DNA of 64,000 nucleotides from Hysterangium stoloniferum (Eukaryota; Basidiomycota; Agaricomycetes; Hysterangiales; Hysterangiaceae): positions 1 through 64,000 of the forward strand of contig WHVD01000176.1 of NCBI GenBank assembly GCA_015178975.1, in the 5' to 3' direction. The position numbers and the translations under genes are program-made. The number at the start of each line of letters is the position of its first letter. Positions within the stretch are counted from its first letter, which is position 1. Positions 43,700 through 54,863 of this stretch are shown here, one piece after another. The notes under the pieces are model-generated. The model saw only the letters and a list, made by a program, of their open reading frames with translations. It searched no databases and was not told the origin of the DNA.

Positions 43700-44620
43700 C
43701 CAATCAAAGCCAAACCGTGAGGACAAAACACCGATCGACTTGACGGACTTAGTTGCAACCTCCGAAATCAACCTCGGTGTCTACCACTTTGACCTCATTT
43801 CCTTCCCATCCACATTCAATGTCATCCAATGTCATCGCTCTTTCACGCTCGTGGCATTGTTGATAGGCTCCATATCAGACAATGTCGTGCCACTCTCCCG
43901 CTCTCTCAATCTCGCCGAACCACACTTGTCCGTTCAAAGTTCGCGACGATGTCTATGCCCACCAACCTCGTCGAGAAATCGCAGACCCAGTATTTTTTGC
44001 AAGCTAACTGATCGAGCTTGTGCGTCAAGGCAATACAACAGGGTGGATCGGTTGTGACGGGGTACGTGGTGGCGGACAACGCCTGGAATGACAATGGGAC
44101 TTATTACGTTGGGTTTGGGGGCAAGGTACAGTATTCTGTTGTGGAGGCTTATTATCCCATTCAGTGGAAGTGGCGGGGGAGAGCGCTCGTGGTTGTCATC
44201 ACCCATGGGCGATTGTGGCATGTGTGATGCTTCCTCTGGATATTCAAGGTAAATGGCATGCATGTACCCTCTTCCTCTTGTCTTGTTGCATCTCTTGCAT
44301 CTCATTCTCATTCTCCTTCCCTGTCTTTTACGCGGCTTTCAACGAGACACGCTGGTTAAACGAAAGAGCGTGGGGTACGTTGTCAACTATGAGCAGGTGG
44401 TGTGACTGCTACGAGACTTTGGTGTATTCTCCTGTTCGGAGATCATGGTGCAGTCTTTGGGAAGGCTTAGACTTTGGGCATGGCCTCGACTAGTCAGCAT
44501 ACCTCATCGAAGGCGACGCGCGATAAGAATTGCCGAACTTCATAAATAAAGAAAAATGTTAATCAGTTTCAATAGCATGAATTCAACGCGTCAACCAAAA
44601 CAGAAATCCTATGGGTCGGT
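43700..44620. repeat. W/D module, copy 9
   Basis: On the + strand the W reading is clear: EINLGVYHFDLISFPSTFNV and, after a frame change, FATMSMPTNLVEKSQTQYFL. A following + frame (44018-44227) reads DNAWNDNGTYYVGFGGKVQY and AYYPIQWKWRGRALVVVI. A - strand frame over the same part is also open. I favour + as the original coding strand. Product unknown. Confidence 0.5.
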
Positions 44621-44639
44621 GACTCCCCTGTCGGCTTCC

Positions 44640-46304
44640 CGGTTCTGGAGATTGTAAAATCAACGACGATGAGCTCCTTATTAGCTTCGAGGCGCCATTC
44701 CACACTAAAGTATCTTATTTCGGGTCCTGAATTAGTATTCTGATAGCCGAATAATTTTGAGACGACAGGTCCGCGATGGTGTCACTACAGCATTTTAACC
44801 CCGATGGAAACAATGGTTTTAATTCGATCAACGCTTTCTGCCAGAAATGTTCCATCCTTAAATAATGCATAGAGTTCATTTATAATGCATGTATCATAGC
44901 TGTAGTGAAGGGGGTCGGCACACGCAAATAAATCGATCTTGGTCTGTAAAACGTCAAGCGCAATATCCAATAGAGTTTCATAAATGCTGCGGAGCCAAGG
45001 ATCCTGTGTGAAACAGCAGGAGAAAATCGATTTTTGTAGGTAAATCAGTTTCATGTGTCCAGGTTGGTTTCGATCGTATCTGCATATTTCTCATTTCAGC
45101 CTTCTCTAAAAACAGCAACGGTAAAACTTACGACCTCCTCCAGAATTTGAAATAGTTTTTGATCACATCGAGGTCCTCATGTGACAGGCCCCGTCTGTGA
45201 TGCACCTCCTTAATAATGTCGGTGAAACAGTCAGTCATAATAGAATATTCCAAAGTGGTGAGGGAGTCAGTCGACGGGCTACAGATATATTCGCCAAGGT
45301 GTGATATGAATATCGAGGCGACAGCATAGCTGTCACCAGGAAGTTGCGACTCGACCAGAGCAGTGAAGAGCCCAGGAACCATTTGAGCTGCCGCATCCTC
45401 GATGAAAGTCATGAAATAGATTACATACGCCATCACTACTATGACTCTGCCGATATTCACTTCCTCGCTAGTGCGAATGCAAGATATAAAGACGAAATAT
45501 GTATCCACGAGAAGCCACCTCCCCCGATCTCGGATTTGACGCGGGTAAGATGGTATTCATTAAAATGATTTCAGCATGCAATGAATGGCCATCAGCAGAA
45601 GCGAATATGCCTCAAGAGATCCACCCCCTCTTTAATGATTCTGCTCAATTGCCGCACAGTTAGCTGTTTGTTAAGCAGTCTAGTCGCCATCATTTCCTCA
45701 TGCGTGTCCTCATCCATATTATCGAGCCTGTCGGCAACTCTCTCGTACTCCTTCACACGTAGCGTGTAGTACAAGCACTTCACAATCACAATGGACATCT
45801 TGGTCCCGTACAGTAGCCTCGTCCCGATCCGCTCTAATGCCAGACCACAAAAGTGGCCGACTTCGACTTCCGGTGGATTACGAATAACGGGCTTCTTCCA
45901 CGTAGAAATAGGGTCTCTCTCAATGTCGGACATCCCTTGCTGACTTCCTGACGAATCTAGCAAGCCTTGCGGCGACTCTAGACAAGTTGCAAAACCACTG
46001 CACTAAACGAAAAAGAAGTCCGACACATTGGAGTCCATCCTTGAAACAAAAGCTTAACATACCAGTTTCTGAACCCATGAATCAAATGCGTCCTCGGTGA
46101 TCGATACATGCTCGTCACGACCTCGTCTGTGGTAACAGAAGGCGTGACCATCTACATTACACACCCTTTTTCTCTGGAGTATGCCCCGAAAATGACTTTC
46201 GAGGACTGCAATCCGTTGTTGATTCCAGGGTATCAGGCGAGATCAATGGGGGCAGCTCTTCGACATGGATCAAGGTGATTGGGCACTACCTCGTGGTCAG
46301 ACAT
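44640..46304 (-). pseudogene. Q family, copy Q9 (long subtype)
   Basis: ATG at 46304 (MSDHEVVPNHL-type). Exon 1 has a frame error near 46215. Exon 2 (45963-45592) is open: LDSSGSQQGMSDIERDPIST, LALERIGTRLLYGTKMSIVI, LLNKQLTVRQLSRIIKEGVD. Exon 3 (45508-45128) is open: SEEVNIGRVIVVMAYVIYFM to GLSHEDLDVIKNYFKFWRRS. Exon 4 (45054-44785) is open: SIYETLLDIALDVLQTKIDL. Exon 5 breaks after the first third (about 44640). Exons 2-4 all open makes it one of the youngest copies. Confidence 0.65.
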
Positions 46305-46499
46305 GGGGAACGTGAGATATAGACAATAGGCGTGTCACAAGAATGGAAAGAGAACCGTTGACAAGGTCCATATGGATTTTTCTATTTTTGGGAGACACCG
46401 CTTTGAATGCAGTCCAAATTGCCAATCAACACTGGTCTACTAACTCAGCATGCACAAGTACTGTTAGCCGAGTATGAGATTGAACGCCAAGAGTTATAA

Positions 46500-46780
46500 C
46501 ATAGCGACACGACAACTGTAAATACAGAAAATAATACATTGATTATAATAAATAACTGAAAAGGAAAAAGCTGTCAAGTATATATAAAATTAGTTTGGTC
46601 GCTTTATCTGAAGATTTCCGTGCATATCGACAAGGGACTTGGTACTTCGTGTTCAGGCAAACATTAATGAGAAAGCCTTTTCTGTCTATCTTAACGCTTA
46701 TGATGAAGCGACTTGAAAAAGTAATTAAGCCAGGTTCTCGCTTTCCTGCCAGTGTTCATTTGCCTGGAAGGCCATCCTCT
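46500..46780 (-). repeat. N block, copy at 46.5 kb (shortened)
   Basis: Matches other N blocks ('gaagatttccgtgcatatcg', 'caaggga', 'gcgttatgatgaag'-like) but lacks the YVGRR part by deletion near 46690. Confidence 0.45.
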
Positions 46781-48265
46781 GTTGTTATTAAATTGGACCT
46801 AGTTAGAACTTGACCACCGATTTCATTTAGACTGACCATGATCTGAACGACTTCAACCATGTCATGTTTTCAGGACAAACCTTATACCCGTTTTCTTCCA
46901 TATTTATCCCTATCCATATTTTCTATATTCTCACAACCCATACATATTATCGCTCCTCATACCTCTCGCTTTATCACTATTCCTATCCCCCGTGACAATA
47001 GGCCCACACATGGGCAAAATAAATAGACCAGCACAATGTGTATAATACATGTGTGTCGATGGGGATAATAATTTTGTTAAGTATGTTGACAATCATTTCT
47101 GTTGTCTGGCGGCAGTGGAGTTGTATGGTGCTGTTTTCAATTAAATGCCGAACAAAGTTATATTTTACTTCATGTGTTTCATTCAGTGTAGCGGACATTG
47201 ATTAGAAGTGAATGCTATCATTCCTTCATTGTCGTCGAAAACAAGACACAGGTCCCGCTCCAAGAAATATTGTGTATCCTCCCGTCGATCGTCTATCCTC
47301 AGTATCCCTGCTAAATCTCCATCTGAATATCTCTGTAAGTATCAATTTCCTCCTCCTAAACGTAATTCTTGCTCTCTAGTCGTAAACAGATATTCATTTG
47401 GCGAGATTGCAGTCGGTAAGAGCAGGATTAGACGAATACTGAGATAGCTTATTGACCGAATAAGTGATAAAGGACACGATACAACAGCTGTGAACATAAG
47501 ACTTCCAATAAGCTCTAATTTAGTCGTTTTTTCTTTTTCCTCACGAGTTTCTAACCGCGCGATGGAACTAAAATCGATTCCAAGTGGGATAGAAGAGCAT
47601 GTTGCTTTAAAATTCAGTATGTTGCATTTTCCCAGGATATTTTCGATATACGGAGATATAAACCGATTTAGACTTCGCGTCCTACCAGATACTCATTCCC
47701 AAAATCCAGTGAGCTTCACTTTCACTCGAAATTCCAAATCGATCATTAATTGCCTTGTCTGGCTCTAGTAGAAGTCGATCCTCATCTCCCACTCATGTTG
47801 CATTGTTCACCCAGAAACACACTACACCCCCAATTACATCTTCCCACATCTTTAAAATACTCCGCTGTCATAACCCGAACACGTTCAATTGAGTTCCTTG
47901 GTCATAAAGTCATATAGAGTTTGTCACAATTTATTTCCGAATTCCTCGTGCCCATTGTGAGGACCTGAATGCACACCTTCCTCTCCTTGCAGCAAATGTT
48001 GAGCCTTCTGAGAATGTGGGACGAACCTCTTTTCTTATTTCAATTTGATGCAATTAATTGACGACTTCTTCGACTGTGTCCAATTCTTAGTCAATCGTTG
48101 TTGACATGACATGCCGTCAAACTCCTCGTCGTCACATTCACGGGCTAAGATAGTCTGTCCCCTCTATAACATAATCCACTTCCCATAGTTTCAATCTGAT
48201 CGAATCCATGTGGGTTTTATATTCGATAATAGCGGTTCCATCATAGCGCATTCAAACAAGTGCTG
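46780..48265 (-). mobile_element. Ty1/copia remnant C4
   Basis: RNase H end 47198-46983 (HEVKYNFVRHLIENSTIQLH, TTEMIVNILNKIII). RT piece about 47810-47640 with WVNN in place of the catalytic WVDD box and HWILGMSIW. 160 bp further upstream the sequence is already gag (about 47960-48265), so protease, integrase and the first half of RT are missing at the same junction as in C3 and C5. Stops in every domain. Joined to the 3' flank of Q10 near 48268. Confidence 0.78.
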
Positions 48266-48479
48266 ACGCTGTCACCCTGATGCCTGGATGCCCCAGGACT
48301 TGAGCGGCTTCAAACCTGCACCTGCACCCGAGGGACCTAGGCCGACACGGCTGATCAGCATTTCCGGAATTTTCCGGCACATCTATCTCTAATTTCTCCA
48401 CATACTAGCACAGTTCTCTATGCAGACCTTATGGGTATGGATTTACCCTTAAGTCATAGATCGTTATGTAATCCTTTAT

Positions 48480-50400
48480 TAATTTTAAAACTTCATTCCC
48501 GAACCGAACGCTCGATTGTCTAAGGGTGGTTGCTGTTAAAGAACAGGTGCAAGAAGGCAAAGTTTCAAGTCATAGGGGTAGCAATCTTAAACCATCGTTT
48601 GAGCCCTCTGATGACTGAGCAAATCATCCTTCGGATATCATATTGTGCGTTACTCTTTGAAAAATCGTAAGCTACGTCGAACATCATTAAGGTAATGAGT
48701 ACATACGTTAGTCATATGCAACAGTCTAGTCACATGCCCTTCCGTGCTTCTTCAAGAGGGATAAGTAATTTGTGTTGGAACTTGGTGGGACTCCGACAAA
48801 TGCAGTCGCAAGCAGACAGAGGAGCAATTGTACTTCATACATCAAGTCAGTCACGAATATCTCCTCCCCGGGGATGTATACAACCGTCTCAAAAAAGGCC
48901 AGGAAGTCGTGAAGGGCACATATTGGGCTATCCGCTCGCACTGCCGTGCACTCAATTTCGGGTTCTGGAGATTATGAAATTAACGACGATGAGCCCCTAA
49001 TTAGCCTCGAGACGCCATCAAACACCGAAATATCTGATTTCGGTTGCTGAATTATTAGTCTGATAACCGAATAATGTTGAGACGAGAGGTCCGCGATGGT
49101 GTAACTGTGGACTCAATGCAGCATTTGAACCCCGATGGAAACAATGATATTAATTCGATCAATGTTTTCTGCCATCAATGTGACATCCTTAAATAATCCA
49201 TCGAGTTCATTTATCATGCATTTATAAGCGATGTAGCGAGAAGCGTCGGCACACGAAAATGAATCGATCTTGGTCTGTAAAACGTCAAGCGCAATATCCA
49301 ATAGAGTTTCATAAATGATGCGGAACCAAGGATCCTGTGTGAAACAGCAGGAGAAAATCGATATTTGTAGGTAAATCAGTTTCATGTGTCCAGGTTGGTT
49401 TCGATCGTATCTGCATATTTCTCATTTCGGCCTTCTCTAAAAACAGCAACGGTAAAACTTACGACCTCATCCAGAATTTGAAATAGTTTTTGATCACATC
49501 GAGGTCCTCATGTGACAGGCCCTGTTCATCATGCACCTCCCTAATAATGAAGGAGAAACAGCCAGTAATAATAGAATATCGTAAAGTGGTGAGGGTGGAA
49601 GCCGAGGCCCCAGAGATATTCGCCAATGTGTGATATGAATTTCGAGGCGATAGCATAGCAGTCACGAGGAAGTCGCGACCTGACCAGGGCAGTGTAGAGC
49701 ATAAGAACCGTTTTAACTGGCTCATCTTCGATAAACGCCATCAAATAGATTACATGCGCCGTCTCTACTATGAATCTACCGATCATTATTTCTTTAATAG
49801 TACCATACCGTAATATCCAGGCTGCATACGCATCCATGAGAAGCCATTTCCTCCGATATCGGATTTTACGTGGGTAAGATTATCTTCATTAAAATGATTT
49901 CTGAATGGCCATCATCAGAAGTGAACATGCCTCACGAGATCCACCCCCTCTTTAACGATTCTGCTCAATTGCCGCACAGTTAGCTGTTTGCTAAGCAGTC
50001 TAGTCACCGTCGTTTCCTCGCGAATGAACACGAGCGTTGGGAAACTCTTTGGTACTCCTCCACACGTCGCGTGTATAGCAAGCACTTCACAACCATAATG
50101 TATATCTTGGTGCCGTACAGTAGCTTCGTCCCGATCCGCTCTAATGCCAGACCACAAACGTCACGGGGGTCGACTTCGACTTCCGGTGGATTGCGAATAA
50201 CGGGCTTCTTCCACGCAGCAATAGCGTCTCTCTCAATGTCGGATATTCATTGCTCGCTGACTGATGAGTCCAGAAAGCCTTGCGGTGGCTCTAGGTAAGT
50301 CACCAAACCACGGCAATAGACGAACAAAGATGTCCGACACATTCCAGTTCCTGAACCCATGAATGAAATGCGTGCTTGGTAATCGATACATGGTCGTCAC
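48480..50400 (-). pseudogene. Q family, copy Q10 (long subtype)
   Basis: Exon 1 is strongly decayed and intron 1 is lost near 50340. Exon 2 (about 50298-49915) carries RPSHVCG-type and LLSKQLTVRQLSRIVKEGVD residues. Exon 3 (49837-49459) reads EIMIGRFIVETAHVIYLMAF; a frame error lies in the middle. Exon 4 (49385-49113) is open (IIYETLLDIALDVLQTKIDS, LMAENIDRINIIVSIGVQML). Exon 5 (about 49060-48726) ends NYLSLLKKHGRACD then TAG. A good source for exons 4-5. Confidence 0.65.
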
Positions 50401-50689
50401 GACCTGGTTTGTGGCAACAGAGGACGTGATCCAGCGTCCAGCCAAACGCACATTGGCAGGAAGGAGAAGCTGGCGTAATTACTTTGTTCATCTGACTCCA
50501 TCATAAGCCACCAGGCTCCAACCCCATTCTGGGATGGTTCAAAAATTGGTATACTACGAGCACGTCAGGAATAAAGTGTGAGTTTCTCACCACGAAGTTG
50601 ACTCACTCTTCAAGATAAACTTGAGCACCATCGCCTCGGCTGCTGAAACATCATAGGATTGGGTATTTCTTGTCAATAAACATTCATCC

Positions 50690-51715
50690 GTAACAGGATC
50701 GGAGTGCTCGAAAGTCATTTTCAGGATATACTCCAGGGACAATTGGCATGTAATAGAGAGGAACACGGCGTCTGTTATCACAGACCAGGTCGTGACGAGC
50801 ATGTGCCTATCAACAAGAAAGCGCTTGATTCATGGGTTCAGCAACTGGTACGGTAATCTTCTGTTTCGAGCATCGATTTCCAATGTGTGGGACTTTTTGT
50901 TTGTTTAGTGCCGTGGTTTTGCAACTGGCCTAGAGCCGCCGCAAGGCTTGCTAGATTCACCAGGGATTGAGCAAGGCATGTCCGACATTGAGAGAGACGC
51001 CATGAGTAGCTGGCTCAAAGCTGTTATTCGTCATTGAACGGAAGTCGAAATCACCCCCGGTTATCTTTGTGGTCTGGCAATGGAACGGATCGGGACGAAG
51101 CTACTGTACGGCACCAAGATCTCCATGTTGGTTGGGAAGTGCTTCGTCAACACACGACGTGTAGAGGAGCACCAAAGGGGGGTTTCAAGGCTCATAGACA
51201 CAAGCGAGGGGGAAAAGACAAGGAATAGGCTGCTTAAAAAACAGCCCACAGTGGGGCAATTGAGCATAATTGTTAAAGAGGGGGTGGATCTCTTGAGGCA
51301 TGTTCATTCTGGTAAACGCCATCCATTGCATGCTAAAATCATTTTAAAGGAGGCCATCTTACGCGGGTAAAATCCGATATCGGGGGAAATGGCTTCTCAT
51401 AAATACGTATACCGCCTTTATATCCGGGCTTGGCACTAGCGAAGAAGCGAACATCGGCAGAGTCATAGTAGTGCTGGCGCACGCAATTGATCTCATGGTG
51501 TTTATTGAGGATTCGCCAGCTAAAATGTTTCCCCGCAACTTCCTGGTGACGGCTATGCTGTCGCCTCGATATTCCTATCACACCTTGGTGGATACTTCTA
51601 AGCACCCTTAGACAATCGACCGCTCCGTTGGGGAATAAACTCTTCAAATTCATAAAGGATTATAAGGCTCTATCACTTGAGGGTAAATCCATACTCATAA
51701 TATTTGCATGGAAAG
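50690..51715 (+). pseudogene. Q family, copy QS2 (short subtype, S2)
   Basis: Exon 1 is truncated as in Q1 and ends DSWVQQL at a donor that is mutated (GTACGG, near 50852). Exon 2 starts CRGFATGLEPPQGLLDS, has the shared TGA after VIRH, then GMERIGTKLLYGTKISMLV-type and TVGQLSIIVKEGVDLLRHVH, ending AKIILKEAILRG. Intron 2 begins GTAAAATCC at 51367 and ends GGCACTAG near 51438; the joined codon is Gly in phase 2. Exon 3 has the short deletion and runs into GPLGNKLFKFIKDYK-type sequence. Non-functional. Confidence 0.65.
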
Positions 51716-52772
51716 CTGTGCTAGTATGGGGAGAAATTGGAGGCACGGTTTGGTAAAAGTATCGGAAGAAACCGAATATCATTCTCAGCTGTGTCGGCCT
51801 GAATAGGTGCCAGCTTGCCCGATCCCCGCTGCCTAAGTCCTGAGCCAGTTGACTGATCGTGTCTGAGGCATCCAGGCATCAGGCTGACAGCTTTGCATAG
51901 AATCCCACAGCAAGGGTCATACAGCCTGCCACCAGGGTCACGCAGCATGGGCAAATATTCTTGCGCGTCGCCTTTCGATAAGTTATGTTGACGAGTTCAA
52001 GGCCATTGCCAAAGTCTAAGCCTTGCCAAACACTGCACCATGATGGCCTAACAAGAAAATTCCCAACAGTCCCGTCGCAGAACCTCATTTACCCACTGTG
52101 TCTTGTCGAGACCATGCAAGGTCGAGAGAAGGTGACTAAGAAAGAGATGCAACAGATGCAACAAGACAAGAGGGTACGTGCATGCCATTTACTTTGAGTA
52201 TTTAGAGGAAGCACAGTTGCCGCAACTGTCCATGGATGTCGACAACCCGAAGCTCTCTTGTTTGTCACTTCCACTGACGGGGATCATAAGCCTCGTCAAC
52301 AGGATCCTGCAGCCTGTCCTCGAACGCCAAAGCAATCAGTCCCAGCGAAATTCCAGGGGTTGTTGAGGCACCATCAAGTACGCCGTTACCACCGATGCAG
52401 TCCGTTGTAATCCTCGACGTAGAAGTCAGCTCGCAAGGAAAACCGGGTCAGTGATTTATCGACGAGGTTCGTGGAAATAGACATCGTCGCGGACTTTGAG
52501 GGGACAGGTTTGGGTTTGGGTTTGGGTTTGGGGAGGTTGGGAGGTTGGGAGAGTAGTAGGACGTTGTCCAAGATGGAGTCTATCTACAATGCGACGAGCG
52601 TGAGAAGAGAGAGGGCATTGAATGTGGATGGAAAGAAAATGAAATAAAAGTGGAAGAGGCCGAGCTTGATTTGGGAACTCCCAAGTTGTTGCGTCAGGTC
52701 GATGGATGCTTCATGGTTTGGCTTTGATTGGGTTGGCTAATGCTTCACTTCTTCTCCTGATTTTATTTACCG
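51716..52772. repeat. W/D module in S2 (reversed)
   Basis: Reverse complement of 4529-5600. A GGGTTT microsatellite at about 52506-52530 has one unit more or fewer than the S1 copy. The W reading on the - strand is SKSATMSISTNLVDKSLTRF. Confidence 0.55.
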
Positions 52773-53062
52773 GACCATGAAAGACGGCACAACTGACAAA
52801 ATTGGACCGAGCTAGAATAGAAGAGGGGCAGCGGATGCCCAAGACTCAGCCGCTGCGCAGCGGGGCTGTAGGGAAACGACTAAGGTTGCACTTCATACCA
52901 TCGCATACATATATACGCGTGCGGGTGAAAGATGCGCTCGTACGATGAAAGGGAAAATATAAGCGGGTGGTCTAGTCCGATATACGATCTGGCAGTGTTC
53001 CCGTGTTTTGGGGTATGAGCATTGCCGGTTTTTGTCACAACAACATTGTTCCTGTCGTCTCA
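52773..53062 (-). promoter_or_regulatory. V leader in S2 (reversed)
   Basis: Contains the perfect 14-bp palindrome CCGCTGCGCAGCGG at 52850-52863 and an 'atacatatatacgcg' TATA-like stretch near 52905. Promoter role inferred only. Confidence 0.4.
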
Positions 53063-53099
53063 AAATTATTCGGTTAACAGAATACTAGTTCAGCCCCCA

Positions 53100-54325
53100 A
53101 AATCAGCCCATTTATTGTTTTATGGCCCTTCCAGGCTAATACGGGGGGTCTGAATTATTCATGGACAAAACTAAGAGTATTTATCTTTATTGTTTCAGAT
53201 GTAATGAGACCATATTGGCCGATACCCTACACAACCGCCATTTGGCCAAAGACCCAAAAAGACCAGACGATTGAGAAACGAAGCATCAATTTAGGTCACG
53301 TGTGATCGGTTTTTTTTTTTTTTAATATATTTATATACCGCGTCGCATAACTAAGATACATAGCGGTTGGGAGAAAAGTACCCTAATGGTAGGTGGGGGC
53401 GGCAAGATGTGTATGTAGCTGGTTGGTATGGGCAAGAGGGTCGAATGTAGGGCGGGGAAGAGCAGGGATGGTGGGTGATCGGTATCGCCTTTTTTTTAGC
53501 GTTGGAAGGATGCTTCTTAATGGCGCTGAATCTGACATGGGTACCCTTGGGACCCATGATAGGGAAGTCGCTAATGCTAAGTGTCGGTCATGGGAGGCCA
53601 TGGGCTATGGTACGTGACTCGTGTCTCGGACGTCTCGGTGATCAAATTCTTTATTTGCCCCTGCTTTTTGAATTGTGGTTTTAATGTGGAGACATCGACT
53701 CTATTTTTAGCTTGGCTTCTTTCTCCATAACCAGTGATCACACGGGTCACAATCACACGAGGCTTGGAGCGCCCATCAAATGGTGGAGGATCGCCAGGAG
53801 GGCTGAAACAGCCAAAATACATGGCGCAAGTATGATGACGAGAAACATGCATTGGTGTTTATATCTGGGAGGCCGAGTAACTTCGTTGACTACCTAACTT
53901 CCTTCATTCTTGACTGAGTCGCTAATGCTCAGTGTCGGTCATGGGAGGCCGTAACACCCGAAATACATGTCTCAAGTATAAAGACGAGAGACATGTATTG
54001 GTGTTTATATCTGGAAGGCTGAGTAAATTTGTTGACTACCTACCTTCCTTCCTTCTTCACTGGCGTAGTCGTAGGGTCTATGGCATCGGTAGTGCATTGA
54101 CTTGGTATACATTAAACCTGTGACACGACATCAGGTGCGGCTAAAGATTGGCGAACGTTGCATGCGATCAAATGGCATGGTTGTGGGCGATCCCGGCGGA
54201 AGCCCTTCGATATATTAACTGATACATTAAAAAATTATATTCCTAGTCAAACATGTACTCGATTATTATTGGCTAGCTTCAACCCATCCGCGGATTTGTT
54301 GGGTATACGCGCTTTTCAAATAGTG
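53100..54325 (+). repeat. X module in S2 (mosaic)
   Basis: 53150-53900 corresponds to the S1 right arm in reverse. After a break at 53915-53955 the sequence switches to the S1 left-arm version, recognisable by 'catgtctcaagtataaagac' and 'ccttccttcc'. Open + readings are LTWVPLGPMIGKSLMLSVGH (about 53530) and HVLVFISGRLSKFVDYLPSF (about 53990). Gene status unknown. Confidence 0.65.
53311..53474 (-). mobile_element. 164-bp poly(A) retroposon with 9-bp target duplication
   Basis: Starts with 13 T (a poly(A) tail on the - strand), preceded by GTGATCGGT at 53302-53310, and ends before GTGATCGGT at 53475-53483. The S1 partner (about 3985-4008) has the uninterrupted site 'cgataccgatgacacg', so S1 is the empty allele. 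No coding frame of its own; the frames over it are chance. A short SINE-like or processed RNA copy. Confidence 0.88.
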
Positions 54326-54329
54326 GTGC

Positions 54330-54770
54330 GATAGCTGTCAAGAAGATGAATTCTATGTGAAAGACGTTGAAATTGCCTGTAAGCAGGTGCGAAGAATCGA
54401 TCGATGGGTTTTCCTTCATTGTGGGCTTTCGTTGGGTTCATTAATGCGTCCCTTTGCTTCGTTTCCTTAATAGGACAATCAAAGAGCGCATGAACAGTCT
54501 CTTGTTTATAGTCGAGGTCAAGATGAACGCAAAAATAAAAAATACGAAAAGTCTGTACAAGAACGTAAAAATAACCCGTTATCCACCATTTCCAATTCCC
54601 GCTGTACTTACCACTGTAACTTTTCGGCGGCCTAATGCCACCCCTGTGCCATTGCCCTCCGTCCTATCATCTCTTCTGGGAACCGAAAACATCCACCTTG
54701 TATGCCCATATGACGACTCTTAGTGGGTAGGAAGGCGTATGGTCAAGAGACTAGGTGGAACTGCGAGTAC
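54330..54770 (-). pseudogene. P family fragment in S2 (reversed)
   Basis: Reverse complement of 2820-3300: the P exon ETVHALFDYPIK-type on the - strand, GTAAGT donor near 54612, and the upstream 'cttcctacccacta'. Same truncation as P1. Confidence 0.5.
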
Positions 54771-54863
54771 GGCTGTGCGGGACACGTGACAATCAGTATT
54801 CATCGCCTGAATAATTATCTATACAAACTCGCCAGCATTTCCTGATCTTCCAAGTTCGGCTGC

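Noticed and set aside
53351-53617. Open frames across the 53.4 kb region on both strands
   Set aside because: They span the poly(A) retroposon and are absent from the empty site at about 3990, so they are accidental.
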